DNA of 64,000 nucleotides from Actinomycetota bacterium (GTDB lineage: Bacteria > Actinomycetota > Actinomycetes > Nanopelagicales > Nanopelagicaceae): the NCBI GenBank assembly GCA_026393075.1, contig JAPLAW010000008.1, positions 1 through 64,000 on the forward strand, read 5' to 3'. The notes under the pieces are model-generated. The model saw only the letters and a program-made list of their open reading frames with translations, did not search any database and was not told the origin of the DNA. Both the position numbers and the translations under genes were made by a program. Shown here piece by piece: positions 1-10,587 of this stretch; position 1 is the stretch's first letter; each line of letters starts with the position of its first letter.

Positions 1-500
1 AGCTCTACGAATAGTACGTAAAGGATGTATAGGAATGGAAGTGTTGATAGAACACCGTAAAGAATCTGTGTGTTCTGGTCGTTTGAGATTTCACCTGGGT
101 AACCAAGTGCGATCATCGCAGCTGAAGCTGGAACCAAACGAGTGATAAGTGAACGTGAAACTTCCTTTGCGAGTGCAAGCACTGCAATTACTTCTACTAG
201 AAGTAGGGGAACAGTTAATAGCCAGTCAACATAACGGTATGCCTCATTGAATGCACCTTGATCGCCAGAAACCTTAACGGCCATTGCGGTTGATGCTTCG
301 CCGAATGAGTTGAAGATACGCCAGTAGTGGTAGCCAGCAATGAAGGTAACCATTGATGACATTACAAGGGCGTTACGGTACTTAGGCAATACTCGAGCTT
401 GTGACACAAGTGTGTACACGGTGCATGCGAGCATTGAAATTAGACCAAATGAAAAAATGTTATAAACAAGATTCCATTGATCGGAGTTGAGAGTAATCAT
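1..500 (-). CDS. Actinorhodopsin / proteorhodopsin-like light-driven proton pump (partial; C-terminus beyond window edge)
   Basis: Not in ORF track because it runs off the edge. Reverse translation from ATG at 500: MITLNSDQWNLVYNIFSFGLISMLACTVYTLVSQ...AGYHYWRIFNSFGEAS...EAYRYVDWLLTVPLLLVEVIAVLALAKEVSRSLITRLVPASAAMIALGYPGEISNDQ. Helix C RYVDWLLTVPLLLVE matches the D/T/E proton-pump motif; Leu at the spectral-tuning position. SD GGAGG 9 nt upstream of ATG. Confidence 0.95.
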   Translation of the reverse strand, partial: MITLNSDQWNLVYNIFSFGLISMLACTVYTLVSQARVLPKYRNALVMSSMVTFIAGYHYWRIFNSFGEASTAMAVKVSGDQGAFNEAYRYVDWLLTVPLLLVEVIAVLALAKEVSRSLITRLVPASAAMIALGYPGEISNDQNTQILYGVLSTLPFLYILYVLFVE

Positions 501-580
501 CTAAATAAGCCTCCGTGGGGCTTGGTGAAACCAGGCCTCGGGCGAGGCTGGCGTTCGCATACTTACCCGGTCGCCTTACG
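501..580 (-). promoter_or_regulatory. GC-rich structured 5' leader of the rhodopsin gene with alternative stems and possible uORF
   Basis: GCCTCG-GG-CGAGGC inverted repeat (535-548) extended by CCA/TGG; GAGGCT (544-549) also complementary to AGCCTC (508-513) that contains the SD complement. In-frame ORF MRTPASPEAWFHQAPRRLI* from 560 to 501. Confidence 0.5.
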
Positions 581-806
581 AGAAATCATATGAAAGTCTC
601 GTCTGGCAGCCGAAGTTTTATTCGAACCAAGGTAAATGGTGCGCTTGATTTGGGGTTTTCGCAAGAATAAATGCGACCGATTCGCAACTTTTTTTAATAA
701 TTCTCGGCAGGTAGACTATTTAGTGCTGGTTTAGGGGCTATGTCAGCGGGTTATCACTAGATTCTTAAATGTTTGAGTTACTATCAAAAAAGGACAAAAA
801 CGACAG

Positions 807-1229
807 ATGTCAGCTGCGACCGGATTACAAGTCCCGCAAGCAATGGCAGATGCAATTTTGGCCCAAGCCCGAGCCGAGTATCCGAATGAGGCATGCGGCG
901 TAATCATCGGCCGTAATGGAGTCGCCGAACGTCTAAAGCCCATGTTCAACGCAGCGGCGTCACCAACTTTTTACGAATTTGATCCGAAAGATTTGTTAGC
1001 GCTATATCGCGAAGTCGATGACAACGATGAAGAAATTATTGTTATTTATCATTCACATACCGAGACCGAAGCGTATCCATCACGCACAGATATCTCTTAT
1101 GCCGGTGAACCTGGTGCGCACTATGTATTGGTCTCTACCCGCGAAGAGATTGCACCTGCAACTGAATTTCGTTCTTATCGAATAATTGATGGTGTAGTTA
1201 CTGAAGAACCAGTTGAATTTATTCTTTAA
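807..1229 (+). CDS. mec: Mec-like M67/JAMM metallopeptidase (CysO-cysteine peptidase)
   Basis: JAMM motif HSHTETEAYPSRTD; followed by cysO and cysM as in mycobacteria. Confidence 0.9.
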   Translation: MSAATGLQVPQAMADAILAQARAEYPNEACGVIIGRNGVAERLKPMFNAAASPTFYEFDPKDLLALYREVDDNDEEIIVIYHSHTETEAYPSRTDISYAGEPGAHYVLVSTREEIAPATEFRSYRIIDGVVTEEPVEFIL

Positions 1230-1308
1230 AGATTAAATTAGGCGTGCACATAATAGTTTTATCCGAATTCAATTTGTATCAACAACCATAACCAGAGAGA
1301 ATTAAGAC

Positions 1309-2540
<1,232 letters not shown>

Positions 2541-2599
2541 GGGTTTGGGCATAAGCGCGATTTACCGCTCTTTTCACCTCGCCCGTTAGACTTCAACAC

Positions 2600-3400
2600 A
2601 TGAGTAACGCGCCTATCGGAATCTTCGATTCTGGCGTCGGCGGATTAACCGTGGCTCGCGCAATTCTTGATCAATTACCAAATGAATCCACTCTTTATAT
2701 CGGCGATACAGCGCGCGGACCATATGGCCCACGCCCATTGGCCGAAGTTCGTGAGTTTTCACTTGAGTTAATGGATTTTCTGGTTGCGCAAGGCGTGAAA
2801 GCAATTGTCATCGCATGTAACACTGCAAGTGCTGCCATGTTGCGCGATGCCCGCGAGCGTTATTCGATTCCGGTAATTGAAGTAATTCAACCGGCAGTAC
2901 GTCGTGCAGTTGCCGCAAGTCGCTCAGGTCGAATTGGCGTAATCGGAACTCGGGCAACTATTGATTCAGCTGCTTACTTAGATACTTTTGCCGCTGCGCC
3001 TCATTTAGAGATCACGTCAATAGCTTGCCCTCGCTTTGTTGAATTCGTCGAACGCGGCGAAACTTCCGGTGCTGAAATTACCAAGATTGCGAAAGAGTAT
3101 TTGACCGAAGTCATGAAAGCCGACGTAGATACTTTGGTTTTAGGCTGTACCCACTACCCATTGCTAACTGGTGTGATTTCATATGTAATGGGTAATAACG
3201 TTTCGCTAGTTTCTAGCGCTGAAGAAACTGCGAAAGATCTTTATCGCATCTTGGTAGAAAGTGATTCTTTGCGTACCGATAACAGCACGCCAGCAACTCA
3301 TCGTTTCCTAGCAACCGGCGATGCGGCTGCTTTCGAAACGCTAGCACGAAGATTCTTAGGCCCAGAAGTCGGTCAAGTAGAACATCAATCGTTAACTTAA
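2600..3400 (+). CDS. murI: Glutamate racemase
   Basis: [29 protein letters not shown] motifs. Confidence 0.97.
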   Translation: MSNAPIGIFDSGVGGLTVARAILDQLPNESTLYIGDTARGPYGPRPLAEVREFSLELMDFLVAQGVKAIVIACNTASAAMLRDARERYSIPVIEVIQPAVRRAVAASRSGRIGVIGTRATIDSAAYLDTFAAAPHLEITSIACPRFVEFVERGETSGAEITKIAKEYLTEVMKADVDTLVLGCTHYPLLTGVISYVMGNNVSLVSSAEETAKDLYRILVESDSLRTDNSTPATHRFLATGDAAAFETLARRFLGPEVGQVEHQSLT

Positions 3401-3460
3401 GTTCTAACTAGAATTAACAAAATAAATATTCACCAACTAAAACGAAAGAAGACTGAGGAA

Positions 3461-4195
3461 ATGATGACAACCACACGCAATGATGGCCGCGCTGTAACTG
3501 ATCTGCGCGAAATTAAGATCACTCGCAAGTGGCTTGATCACGCTGAAGGCTCCGTATTAGTTGAGTTCGGCAAAACCCGAGTTCTCTGTGTTGCTTCATT
3601 TTCACCAGGTGTTCCTCGTTGGTTAAAAGACAGCGGTACTGGCTGGGTTACCTCGGAATATGCGATGTTGCCTCGTGCAACTCATACCCGTTCTGATCGT
3701 GAAAGTGTTAAAGGCAAATTGGGCGGTCGCACGCAAGAGATTTCTCGTTTAGTTGGACGATCATTGCGCGCAGTAATTAACACCAAAGAACTTGGCGAAA
3801 ACACGATTGTGATTGACTGCGATGTTTTACAAGCTGATGGCGGAACTCGCACTGCTGCAATCACTGGTGCTTATGTTGCGCTAGCTGATGCAATCACCTG
3901 GGCAAAGAGTCAAGGTCACATTAAAGCAACTGCTAATCCGCTATCTGATTCAGTAGCAGCAGTAAGCGTTGGCATTGTTGGTGGAGTTCCAATGCTTGAC
4001 CTTTGTTATGAAGAAGATGTGCGCGCAGATACCGACATGAATGTTGTTTGCAGTGGCGATGGCAGATTTATTGAAGTGCAAGGCACTGCCGAAGGTGTGC
4101 CATTTGATCGCGATCTACTAAATCAATTATTAGATTTAGCAGTTGCTGGCTGCAAAGATTTAGGAAAACTTCAAACTGCTGCACTAGCTAAATAG
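3461..4195 (+). CDS. rph: Ribonuclease PH
   Basis: [40 protein letters not shown] motifs. Confidence 0.97.
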   Translation: MMTTTRNDGRAVTDLREIKITRKWLDHAEGSVLVEFGKTRVLCVASFSPGVPRWLKDSGTGWVTSEYAMLPRATHTRSDRESVKGKLGGRTQEISRLVGRSLRAVINTKELGENTIVIDCDVLQADGGTRTAAITGAYVALADAITWAKSQGHIKATANPLSDSVAAVSVGIVGGVPMLDLCYEEDVRADTDMNVVCSGDGRFIEVQGTAEGVPFDRDLLNQLLDLAVAGCKDLGKLQTAALAK

Positions 4196-4225
4196 CAAGT
4201 AGCAATAAATTAATCTAGGAGAACG

Positions 4226-4828
4226 ATGAAAGATTTAGTTTTAGCTACGCGCAATAAAGGCAAGATCGAAGAATTCCGACGTATCCTCGATGAATTAGCA
4301 CCCGGAAGCATTCGATTACTTGGGCTAGAAAAATTTCCCGAAACTAGTGATGTAGATGAAACTGGCGATACTTTCGAAGAGAACGCGCTTCTTAAAGCTC
4401 GTTCGATTTGTGCCGAAACCGGGCTACCTGCGATTGCAGATGACAGCGGCCTTTGCGTTGAAGCACTTTATGGCGCACCTGGAATTTATTCGGCTCGATT
4501 TGCGGGCACGCATGGTGATGATGCTGCAAATAATGCGAAACTTTTGCAAGAGTTAATACACGTGCCTGACGGAAAAAGAACCGCTTACTTCATTTGTGTG
4601 ACCGCGCTTGTAATGCCCGATGGCCGCGAAGTCACCCGCGAAGGGCGTTTTTACGGCTCTATCGGCCACGAACCGATCGGTAAAAATGGCTTTGGGTACG
4701 ACCCGCTATTTCAGCCCGATGGATTAAGTATTTCCAGCGCACAAATGAGCGCTTCCGAGAAAGATGCCATTAGCCATCGTGGAAAATCGCTACGCGCAAT
4801 AGCCCCCTTTGTCTTAGAAATGCTCTAA
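4226..4828 (+). CDS. rdgB: dITP/XTP pyrophosphatase (RdgB/HAM1)
   Basis: ATRNKGKIEEF, DDSGLCVEAL.GAPGIYSARFAG motifs. Confidence 0.96.
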   Translation: MKDLVLATRNKGKIEEFRRILDELAPGSIRLLGLEKFPETSDVDETGDTFEENALLKARSICAETGLPAIADDSGLCVEALYGAPGIYSARFAGTHGDDAANNAKLLQELIHVPDGKRTAYFICVTALVMPDGREVTREGRFYGSIGHEPIGKNGFGYDPLFQPDGLSISSAQMSASEKDAISHRGKSLRAIAPFVLEML

Positions 4829-4895
4829 CCGCTGCGGTAACCTTGGCTTATCCGAGTGCGTTACTTGCGCGCGTACCGCTACCCAAGGAGTTAAC

Positions 4896-5750
4896 GTGGC
4901 TGTAAAGAAAAAAGTTGCTAAGAAAGCAACAAAGAAAGCACCTGCTAAAAAAGCTGCGGCTAAAAAGCCAGCAGCGAAAAAAGCTGTAGCCAAAAAGAAA
5001 GCCGCTGCCAAGAAGTCAGCTGCTAAAAAAACTATTAAGAAAGCCGCTGCTAAGAAGCCGGCAAAAAAAGTTGCTAAGAAAGCAGTTGCAAAGAAGAGGG
5101 TTGCGAAAAAAGCTGTTGCTAAGAAAGCAGCTCCAAAGAAGCGCGTAGCTAAGAAAGCTGCTGCGAAAAGATCTTCTGCTGCAACAGTTCGAGTTCCAGC
5201 AGTTCCAGTTACTTCATCTGCGCCTCGCACTGCAGCACCAGTTGCTCCAGTACGCCCAGCCACATCAGCACCTGCTGCCAAACCACAACAAGGCGCATCA
5301 AGTCGCGTTGTAATGGCAGTAATTGTTGGTATCGCACTACTAGCTTTCGTAGTTTGGTCACAATCATCTTCAAAAGACGATGATGCCGCACCAGCGCCAA
5401 CAGCAAGTGAATCAACTGAAGCGTCTGCAACTCCAACTGAATCAGCATCAACTGGTGCCGCAGTTGCTGCGATCGAAGCGCCAGCAAAGTTTGTGGCTCT
5501 TGGTACAGCCGACGGAATCACTTTGCGTTGGGTTGCCCCAACTGCAACAGACGGTTTAACTGGTTACCTAGTTGAAATCGCACCAGATGGAAAAGAATGG
5601 CAGAGCGTTGCCACAGTTCCAGCTGATCAAACAACTTTAGATATGGCTAAGAGCGAAGGCGGCTGGACTCAGTTCCGAGTTTCCAGCGTTTACTCAGATG
5701 GCCAAGTTGCACCAGCAAAGATTTTCGGATTGCCTGGTCAATACAAGTAA
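4896..5750 (+). CDS. Histone H1-like Lys/Ala-rich N-terminus + single TM helix + extracytoplasmic FN3-like domain
   Basis: About 90 residues of KKA/AKK repeats, TM VVMAVIVGIALLAFVVW, acidic/Ser-Thr linker, C-terminal FN3-like GITLRWVAPTATDGLTGYLVEIAPDGKEW. GTG start with AAGGAG SD. Confidence 0.85.
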   Translation: MAVKKKVAKKATKKAPAKKAAAKKPAAKKAVAKKKAAAKKSAAKKTIKKAAAKKPAKKVAKKAVAKKRVAKKAVAKKAAPKKRVAKKAAAKRSSAATVRVPAVPVTSSAPRTAAPVAPVRPATSAPAAKPQQGASSRVVMAVIVGIALLAFVVWSQSSSKDDDAAPAPTASESTEASATPTESASTGAAVAAIEAPAKFVALGTADGITLRWVAPTATDGLTGYLVEIAPDGKEWQSVATVPADQTTLDMAKSEGGWTQFRVSSVYSDGQVAPAKIFGLPGQYK

Positions 5751-5780
5751 GCAGATATCAGAAATAAAGAATTGATAAGA

Positions 5781-5813
5781 AAGACCTCGAGTAATTTACT
5801 CGGGGTCTTTTTT
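5781..5813 (+). terminator. Intrinsic terminator
   Basis: AAGACCTCGAGTAATTTACTCGGGGTCTTTTTT stem-loop plus T tract. Confidence 0.85.
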
Positions 5814-5842
5814 ATTTCTTAGCAATTACTTAGGCAGGGCTC

Positions 5843-7615
5843 TTACTTGTTAAGGGCTTCCATAATGGCCGACACATAAACCTTGATTCCAGCTGGCCTT
5901 AAATGAACGCCATCAGGTGCGAAATACTCCGGGTGGTTCTGCGAGATCGTGGCCCAATCGACAACTTGAGCACGTGGATTAGCAGCGGCGTATTCAGCAA
6001 TTAGCGCATTGTTTTCATCGCGCCAAGGGCGTGGCACTGCAGTATTCACAACAATGATCTGACTTTGATTAGCTACCTCTGCAAAAACCTCTGCCACTTG
6101 AGTTCGGGTAAGTAAGTTGTTATTTCCTAAATCGAAAATAATTGGCGCATTGCCAACAGATAATTTGTCACGCTTTATAACTTCCAATAGCTCAGGTGCT
6201 TGTCGGCCAACCCGAGCATCAATTAATCCGATTGTGCGCAGATCGCCAAGTTCATAACGGATACCGAGAATAACTGAATCGCCAGTGACCCAAAGATCAG
6301 GTAATCCCACATTTGAAATCACCGGAGGTTTCTGCGCAGAAGGTTTAAGTTCTTGGGTTAATTCCTTCTCGAGCGCAACTGCTTCTCGATCGGCAACTGA
6401 AATTGCAATTGCACTTATTGCTGTGGTTGCAGCGAGAAGTGCGATGATGCCAACTGCGACAGATGTCTTTTGCCGAATGCGAACTTTCTTTGTTCGATAC
6501 TTCATTCCGCGGAACCAAGATTCAACCGCGCCACTTCGAACTGGTAGTTCTACTAACCGTAATGAAATGTCAGCAAGAGCTAAAACGATTAAGAAACGCA
6601 CGGTGTAGAGCGCCCAATCTTGCCCAGCTAGATCAACGCTAGGGCGAGTTAATTGGAAGACAATCCAGTGCCATAAGTAAATGGCATATGAACGTTCGCC
6701 AATCCAGACCAAGGTGCGAGTGCGCAGTATTGGTGCGAAGCGAGAAGCTGGGTGCACAATCGAAGTCAAAATTGCACAACCGAATATTCCGGCAAGCGGG
6801 AAAGCTATTCGATAAAGCGTGGTGTCACTTTCGTTAATTAATAAGAACGCGCCGAGGATTCCAATAAATCCAATTACGCCAACCCCATCAACGAAATCTT
6901 GCGCGCGCTGCGTTACTTCGCTTTTCAAATTTTGCGGGATCCAACTAACTGCCAGAGCCGCGCCTAGGAATAAGCCAATGCTGTGGGTGTCGGTTCCAAA
7001 GTAAACATGGCTAACTTGCGAACTACTTGATGCGTCAAGTGAGAGCGAAACAATAAATAGCGTGATTCCTGAAATTGCCGCAATCGTTAACGCCGCCCCC
7101 GGAATTCGCTTTTTGCCAAACCACTTAAGAATAAGCAACAGCACCAGGGGCCAAACTAGATAGAACTGAGCTTCAACGGCGAGTGACCAAGTGTGCTGCA
7201 ACAGCGGTGGGCGACCAATGGCCTCAAAGTAATCGGTATGGCGGAAAACTAGCCACCAATTCATGCCGCCGAAGATAGAAAATGGTGCATCGCTAACTAA
7301 ACGTCGAGTTGTTTCAGGTGCCCAGATGCCAACAAAAATTGCAGTTCCAAAAATCATAAAGAGCAATGGTGGCAGCAATCGCCGCACACGTGCCAGATAA
7401 AACGCTCGTAGATCTAAACCGCCGCTACGCTGAATCGAATCGAGTAGTAGACGAGTGATTACATAACCAGAAATTACGAAGAAGAGATCAACGCCCAGAA
7501 ATCCGCCGGGAATCCAGGAAAAACCTAAGTGATAAAGCATTACCGCGATTACTGCGACGGCGCGCAAACCATCAATCGCAGGGATATGGGTGATCCCAAG
7601 TTTTTTAGATGACAT
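5843..7615 (-). CDS. Acyltransferase-3 (OafA-like) membrane protein with C-terminal SGNH domain
   Basis: IDGLRAVAVIAVMLYHLGFSWIPGGFLGVDLFFVISGY; C-terminal GDS and DGVHLRPAG motifs. Confidence 0.92.
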   Translation of the reverse strand: MSSKKLGITHIPAIDGLRAVAVIAVMLYHLGFSWIPGGFLGVDLFFVISGYVITRLLLDSIQRSGGLDLRAFYLARVRRLLPPLLFMIFGTAIFVGIWAPETTRRLVSDAPFSIFGGMNWWLVFRHTDYFEAIGRPPLLQHTWSLAVEAQFYLVWPLVLLLILKWFGKKRIPGAALTIAAISGITLFIVSLSLDASSSSQVSHVYFGTDTHSIGLFLGAALAVSWIPQNLKSEVTQRAQDFVDGVGVIGFIGILGAFLLINESDTTLYRIAFPLAGIFGCAILTSIVHPASRFAPILRTRTLVWIGERSYAIYLWHWIVFQLTRPSVDLAGQDWALYTVRFLIVLALADISLRLVELPVRSGAVESWFRGMKYRTKKVRIRQKTSVAVGIIALLAATTAISAIAISVADREAVALEKELTQELKPSAQKPPVISNVGLPDLWVTGDSVILGIRYELGDLRTIGLIDARVGRQAPELLEVIKRDKLSVGNAPIIFDLGNNNLLTRTQVAEVFAEVANQSQIIVVNTAVPRPWRDENNALIAEYAAANPRAQVVDWATISQNHPEYFAPDGVHLRPAGIKVYVSAIMEALNK

Positions 7616-7638
7616 GACTTTTGGTAATCGGTAAGAAA

Positions 7639-8469
7639 CTACTTACGTTTTGCAGCAGCTTTCTTTACTGGTTTTTTAGCAGCAGCCTTTTTCGCAGGTT
7701 TACGACCAGCCGACTTTGCTTTCTTTGGTGCCTCGATTGCAACTTTGGTGCGTTCGCTGGCGACACGAATTGGGCCACGGTTAATAAGTGTGTCGTCAGC
7801 ATTTAAGTTCTGAAGAACTTGCTCTTGTAATTGTTCTAATCGCTCAAATGAACTCTGCAGACGAGCACGCGATTGCTGAATTGCGCTTTCGGCCTGGTCA
7901 AGAGATTGGGTCTGCACTTTGTATAAACGCTCAGCTTCGGAAATCACACTTGCTAGCCACTGGCGATAGCTGCCGACTTCACCGGTTGCTTCGGTAATGA
8001 TGCGTTCGCCTTCGCGACGAGCAGCTGTTGCTAGCGCAGTTACTTCGCGCTTCTTATTTTCAAAAAGAGTTTCGGCTTCGACTTCAGCCTTGGCAACCAT
8101 TTCTTCAGCTTCAGATTCAGCTGCCTGCAAATACTTGCGGCCACGGGTTTCGGCGCCAGCAAGAACTGAACGAGCTTTTTGCTCGGCATTTTCTAGCGCA
8201 TCTTTTGACGCACGATTTGTTTCAGTCACTAAGCGATCAGCGGCAGCTTGTGCTTTTGCTTCGCGAAGTTGTGCCGACTTGATCATGGTCATGGCAGTTT
8301 CAGTTGCCAGAATTTCAAATTCTTCTTTTGATAGCGTGGTGATGTCGCGGCGTGAGCGCAGATCGTTTAACTGTGCTTCAAGCTCGCGAATGCGATCAAC
8401 CGAATTTGGTTGACTGCTCTCTTCGCCTTTAAATCCAACCCAGTTAAGGAAGGAGTTCTTCTCGGCCAT
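7639..8469 (-). CDS. DivIVA-like coiled-coil protein with H1-like Lys/Ala-rich C-terminal tail
   Basis: Long charged coiled coil; tail KKAKSAGRKPAKKAAAKKPVKKAAAKRK. Start MAEKNSF preferred (AGAGG upstream) over the ORF-track start at 8496. Confidence 0.75.
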   Translation of the reverse strand: MAEKNSFLNWVGFKGEESSQPNSVDRIRELEAQLNDLRSRRDITTLSKEEFEILATETAMTMIKSAQLREAKAQAAADRLVTETNRASKDALENAEQKARSVLAGAETRGRKYLQAAESEAEEMVAKAEVEAETLFENKKREVTALATAARREGERIITEATGEVGSYRQWLASVISEAERLYKVQTQSLDQAESAIQQSRARLQSSFERLEQLQEQVLQNLNADDTLINRGPIRVASERTKVAIEAPKKAKSAGRKPAKKAAAKKPVKKAAAKRK

Positions 8470-8581
8470 CGCTACCTCTTTATGCTCTTTAAACACTTAC
8501 GGAAGGCTTAGATTAGAGCAAAAGCGCCATACCTAAAAGTGGGGTTAGCGCAGGGCTGATGCGGGGTGAAAATGGGCTTAA

Positions 8582-9232
8582 TTAGCGGGATCTATAAACG
8601 GCAACACAGATTGCCACATACTGCGAGATCCAAGCCGCGAGTACGAAGATATGGAATAGCTCGTGAAAACCAAAATATTTTGCCTCGCGCCCTGGTCGCT
8701 TGAGTGCGTAGAAAATTGCGCCAATTGAGTAGAGCAGGCCACCGAAAATAATTGGCAGTATTACCCACCAGCCACCAGCTCGATAAAGATGTGGCGTATA
8801 AATAATTGCAACCCAGCCGAGTACTAAATAGTTAGCAACATATAACCAACGTGGTGCTCCAATCCAGAAGACTCGAACTGCAACACCAATCAAAGCGCCT
8901 GTCCAAATAACTGAGAGCAAAATTATGCGATCGCGACCTTCTAGCAAAGTAACTGCGAACGGGGTATATGAACCAGCAATCAGTAAATTTATATTGGCAT
9001 GATCCCAGCGACGCCAAATTTTCTTTTTAGCCGGCGACCATGGAACGCGGTGGTAAATTGCCGAAACACTAAATAATAAAATTGCAGTTAGCGAATAAAG
9101 TGCAATCGCAAATTTGACTGAGTTACGACTAAGCAGAAAGAGAACGAGCGAAGCAATGATCACTGCCGGAGTCGCCCCTAAGTGAAACCAACCACGCAAT
9201 TTAGGTGGCACTACTGGTTGACTCATGGCCAC
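8582..9232 (-). CDS. Hemolysin III / TrhA (PAQR-like) membrane protein
   Basis: SAIYHRVPW, DHANINLLIAGSYTPF, HELFHIFVLAAW motifs. Confidence 0.93.
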   Translation of the reverse strand: MAMSQPVVPPKLRGWFHLGATPAVIIASLVLFLLSRNSVKFAIALYSLTAILLFSVSAIYHRVPWSPAKKKIWRRWDHANINLLIAGSYTPFAVTLLEGRDRIILLSVIWTGALIGVAVRVFWIGAPRWLYVANYLVLGWVAIIYTPHLYRAGGWWVILPIIFGGLLYSIGAIFYALKRPGREAKYFGFHELFHIFVLAAWISQYVAICVAVYRSR

Positions 9233-9273
9233 GCTCGCTCTCGATAATTAATTAAGCAGAGCCTAACTTGTTA

Positions 9274-10587
9274 TTACCCAATTGCTGCTGCGAAGCCGAC
9301 TTCTAAGTCAGCTTTTAAGTCGGCAATATTTTCTAAGCCTAGGCTTAGACGAATTAGCCCTGGGGTGACGCCAGCGGTTAACTGTTCTTCTGGACTTAAC
9401 TGCGAGTGAGTCGTCGCTGCTGGTTGAATTACGAGCGAGCGCACATCTCCGATATTGGCAACATGGCTAAATAGTTTGAGTGACTCAACGAACTTGCGTC
9501 CAGCTTCGACGCCACCTTTAATCTCAAATGAAAGAACTGCACCAGGGCCTTTCGGGGAATATTTCTGGGCCAACTTGTTCCATTTAGATGAAGGTAGGGC
9601 CGCGTAATTAACGCTCTGAACATTGGGGTGCGCCTCGAGCCAAGTAGCAATTTCTTTGGCATTTTCGACATGGCGCTCGATGCGCAAGCTAAGTGTTTCT
9701 AGACCTTGCGCAAGTAACCAAGCATTGAACGGAGCGACTGCCGCTCCGATATCGCGAAGTAGCTGTAGGCGAATCTTGAAGATGTAGGACAAGTTGGCAC
9801 CAAAGGCACTACCAACCCCAAGAGCTTGCGCGTAAACCAAACCGTGATAGCTAGGGTCTGGTTCGTTAAAACCCTTGTACTTTTCTGGGTACTGCGCGTA
9901 ATCGAATTTTCCAGAATCAACGATTGCGCCTACTACAGCATTGCCATGACCAGATAAGAATTTAGTTGCGGAGTGAACTACCACATCAGCACCGAATTCA
10001 ATTGGTTTAATTAAATAAGGTGTCGCAACAGTGTTATCAACAATGAGTGGAACACCAATATCGTGTGCAACTTTAGCTACACCTTCGATATCTAGAATTT
10101 CATTTGCGGGATTCGCAATAGTTTCGCCAAAAAACGCTTTGGTATTTGGTCGAGCTGCCTTGCGCCAACTTTCTAAATCTGTCGGATCTTCTACGAAAGT
10201 AACTTCGATACCAAACTTAGGAAGCGTATAGTGGAATAAGTTGTATGTTCCACCGTAGAGACTTGGGCTAGAGACAATATGGTCGCCAGCTTCGGCAACA
10301 TTCATGATTGCAAAAGAAGTTGCAGCTGAACCTGATGCAAGTAATAGAGCAGCAACTCCACCTTCAAGGGCCGCAATACGTTGCTCAACTGCGTCTTGGG
10401 TTGGGTTCATGATGCGGGTATAGATATTTCCTAGCTCGGCTAATGAAAATAGATCGGCAGCGTGCTTTGAATCGCGGAACTGGTAAGCAGTTGTTTGATA
10501 GAGCGGAAGTGCACGAGCACCTGTAGTTGGGTCTGCGGTTTGGCCAGCATGAATTTGTAGCGTTTCAAATGAATAACCTTCTGACAT
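9274..10587 (-). CDS. metY: O-acetylhomoserine sulfhydrylase family (Cys/Met metabolism PLP enzyme)
   Basis: ETLQIHAGQTADPTTGARALPLYQTTAYQF; VVHSATKFLSGHGN PLP-Lys. Confidence 0.93.
   Translation of the reverse strand: MSEGYSFETLQIHAGQTADPTTGARALPLYQTTAYQFRDSKHAADLFSLAELGNIYTRIMNPTQDAVEQRIAALEGGVAALLLASGSAATSFAIMNVAEAGDHIVSSPSLYGGTYNLFHYTLPKFGIEVTFVEDPTDLESWRKAARPNTKAFFGETIANPANEILDIEGVAKVAHDIGVPLIVDNTVATPYLIKPIEFGADVVVHSATKFLSGHGNAVVGAIVDSGKFDYAQYPEKYKGFNEPDPSYHGLVYAQALGVGSAFGANLSYIFKIRLQLLRDIGAAVAPFNAWLLAQGLETLSLRIERHVENAKEIATWLEAHPNVQSVNYAALPSSKWNKLAQKYSPKGPGAVLSFEIKGGVEAGRKFVESLKLFSHVANIGDVRSLVIQPAATTHSQLSPEEQLTAGVTPGLIRLSLGLENIADLKADLEVGFAAAIG

Noticed and set aside
501-580. Known riboswitch class (cobalamin, SAM, TPP, FMN, c-di-GMP) in the rhodopsin leader
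   Set aside because: No consensus core of these classes was recognisable by eye; left as an unassigned structured leader.
743-949. 68-aa minus-strand ORF between rhodopsin and mec
   Set aside because: Overlaps the start of mec in antisense and has no recognisable features.
4896-5190. Repetitive DNA that could be mistaken for a CRISPR or tandem repeat array
   Set aside because: Degenerate repeats of Lys/Ala codons within an open reading frame; no constant repeat/unique spacer structure.
4814-5521. 235-aa minus-strand ORF rich in Phe/Ala/Leu
   Set aside because: Mirror of the Lys/Ala repeat region of the plus-strand H1-like gene; low-complexity shadow ORF with no RBS or family motif.
7997-8413. 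138-aa plus-strand ORF
   Set aside because: Antisense to the DivIVA-like coiled-coil gene; Ser/Ala/Arg bias typical of shadow ORFs.
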